Below are positions 5,741 to 6,083 of a DNA stretch of 6,083 nucleotides, in pieces. The notes below the pieces were generated by a model. That model was not told the DNA's origin, ran no database searches, and saw only the letters and a program-made list of their open reading frames with translations. Position numbers and translations under genes: made by a program. Source of the stretch: an uncultured Gemmatimonadota bacterium (GTDB lineage Bacteria > Gemmatimonadota > Gemmatimonadetes > Gemmatimonadales > GWC2-71-9); assembly GCA_913009915.1 (NCBI GenBank), contig CAJVYZ010000191.1, forward strand, positions 1 through 6,083. The letters are read 5' to 3'. Position 1 is the first letter of the stretch. Each line of letters starts with the position of its first letter.

Positions 5741-5917
5741 CTATCCCCGCGACCACCTCCGCCGCCAGCGCCCTGGAAGCGCCAGCCAATAGCCGGTCAA
5801 CACACCCACGATGGTGATGACCCCGGCCAGGATCAGGGCCCCTTTCTCCCCGTTGTCCGAGACCAGAACCCGGAGCGGGTAGAACGTGTGCAGCCCCGCA
5901 ACGACGGAACGGATACG
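5741..5917 (-). CDS. C-terminal fragment of a small membrane protein (5' truncated)
   Basis: A - strand frame enters from the adapter junction and ends at TAG (5743-5741), giving 58 residues. One clear transmembrane helix is present, about GALILAGVITIVGVLTGYWL, followed by a strongly basic tail LPGRWRRRWSRG that should lie on the cytoplasmic side. The segment before the helix, VAGLHTFYPLRVLVSDNGEK, followed by a final helix and basic tail, resembles the C-terminal end of PepSY-associated transmembrane proteins ('gLHtfdfPfl...'), but this is weak. The true N-terminus is off the contig, and an apparent MLFRS start is adapter sequence. It is on the same strand as the permease, 359 bases upstream of it, with a large hairpin between, so a shared transcript is doubtful. 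Confidence 0.55.
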   Translation of the reverse strand, partial: RIRSVVAGLHTFYPLRVLVSDNGEKGALILAGVITIVGVLTGYWLALPGRWRRRWSRG

Positions 5918-5983
5918 AGATCGGAAGAGCACACGTCTGAACTCCAGTCACACTGATATATCTCGTATGCCGTCTTCTGCTTG
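5918..5983 (+). other. Illumina TruSeq indexed (P7) adapter with index ACTGATAT (contamination)
   Basis: A at 5918 is the A-tail. GATCGGAAGAGC begins at 5919 and the read-2 primer site continues to 5951. The 8 bases at 5952-5959 are ACTGATAT, which matches from memory TruSeq LT index 25. The P7 flow-cell end, finishing CGTCTTCTGCTTG, runs to 5983. All 65 expected adapter bases are present. Reverse-strand translation gives the well-known artefact peptide ending SVTGVQTCALPI; forward translation gives RSEEHTSELQSH. Confidence 0.99.
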
Positions 5984-6083
5984 AAAAAAAAAATAAAAAA
6001 TACAAAAAAAAAAAACTAAAAAACATTGCCCAATCTACCATAGACTACTGCCCGTGCATTCAACTCGATTGATTTTGTTCGCA
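5984..6083. other. Poly-A and unreadable sequence beyond the right adapter
   Basis: Immediately after the P7 end comes an A-rich run (about 5984-6024, with scattered T and C), then about 60 bases with no coding pattern and a base composition unlike the insert. This is what a read produces after running off a short library molecule. It mirrors the T-rich block at 1-66. It is not genomic and not a true poly-A tail. Confidence 0.93.

Noticed and set aside
5984..6024. Poly-A tail suggesting a eukaryotic transcript or a transposon end
   Set aside because: It starts directly after the P7 adapter end, so it is sequencing run-off.
5526..6041. A 171-residue - strand frame with a Phe-rich start and RRRHTRYISVTGVQTCALPI
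   Set aside because: Its N-terminal part is the reverse translation of the poly-A and indexed P7 adapter; the rest is out of frame with the true membrane-protein fragment.

Overview
The window is one assembled metagenomic-style contig: about 5.8 kb of GC-rich bacterial DNA (roughly 125-5917) capped at both ends by untrimmed Illumina library sequence. A complete P5 universal adapter occupies 67-124. A complete TruSeq indexed (P7) adapter occupies 5918-5983, with 8-base index ACTGATAT. Both are followed outward by homopolymer A/T and unreadable-looking sequence (1-66 and 5984-6083). Nothing outside 125-5917 should be treated as biology, and proteins predicted across these junctions are artefacts.

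The genomic part suggests a soil, sediment or subsurface bacterium related to Gemmatimonadota or Acidobacteriota. The clues are high GC, an 'orphan' duplicated MacB/FtsX-type permease (the ADOP family, typical of those phyla), an exported DUF1028-TPR protein, and G-rich low-complexity repeats between genes. This is inference from family knowledge; no taxonomic marker gene is present.

Layout, left to right. (1) The C-terminal end of a TPR-type protein (126-323, +), cut by the adapter. (2) A heptamer G-rich tandem array (320-368) that starts inside the last codons of that gene. (3) A possible two-gene + strand operon: a FAD-dependent DAO-family amine/amino-acid oxidoreductase (439-1734) and a secreted DUF1028 protein with a TPR-like tail (1787-2794). 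A 12-codon mini-ORF (404-442) overlaps the oxidoreductase start as ATGA and may drive its translation by coupling. (4) A perfect 16-bp hairpin (2822-2863), probably a terminator between converging genes. (5) A C-rich array (2882-2948) abutting the stop of the next gene. (6) An 810-residue ADOP-type ABC permease on the - strand (2949-5381). (7) A 359-base non-coding stretch (5382-5740) holding the permease upstream region and a 111-base long-hairpin repeat (5619-5729). (8) The C-terminal end of a small membrane protein on the - strand (5741-5917), again cut by an adapter.

The oxidoreductase and DUF1028 protein plausibly act in breakdown of amino acids, N-methylated amines or peptides, but the substrate cannot be read from sequence. 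The permease is not obviously linked to them. I see no defence system, mobile element with a transposase, CRISPR array, tRNA or rRNA. The most unusual true signal is that each of the four gene 3' ends has a structured or low-complexity element at or within about 30 bases of its stop codon.
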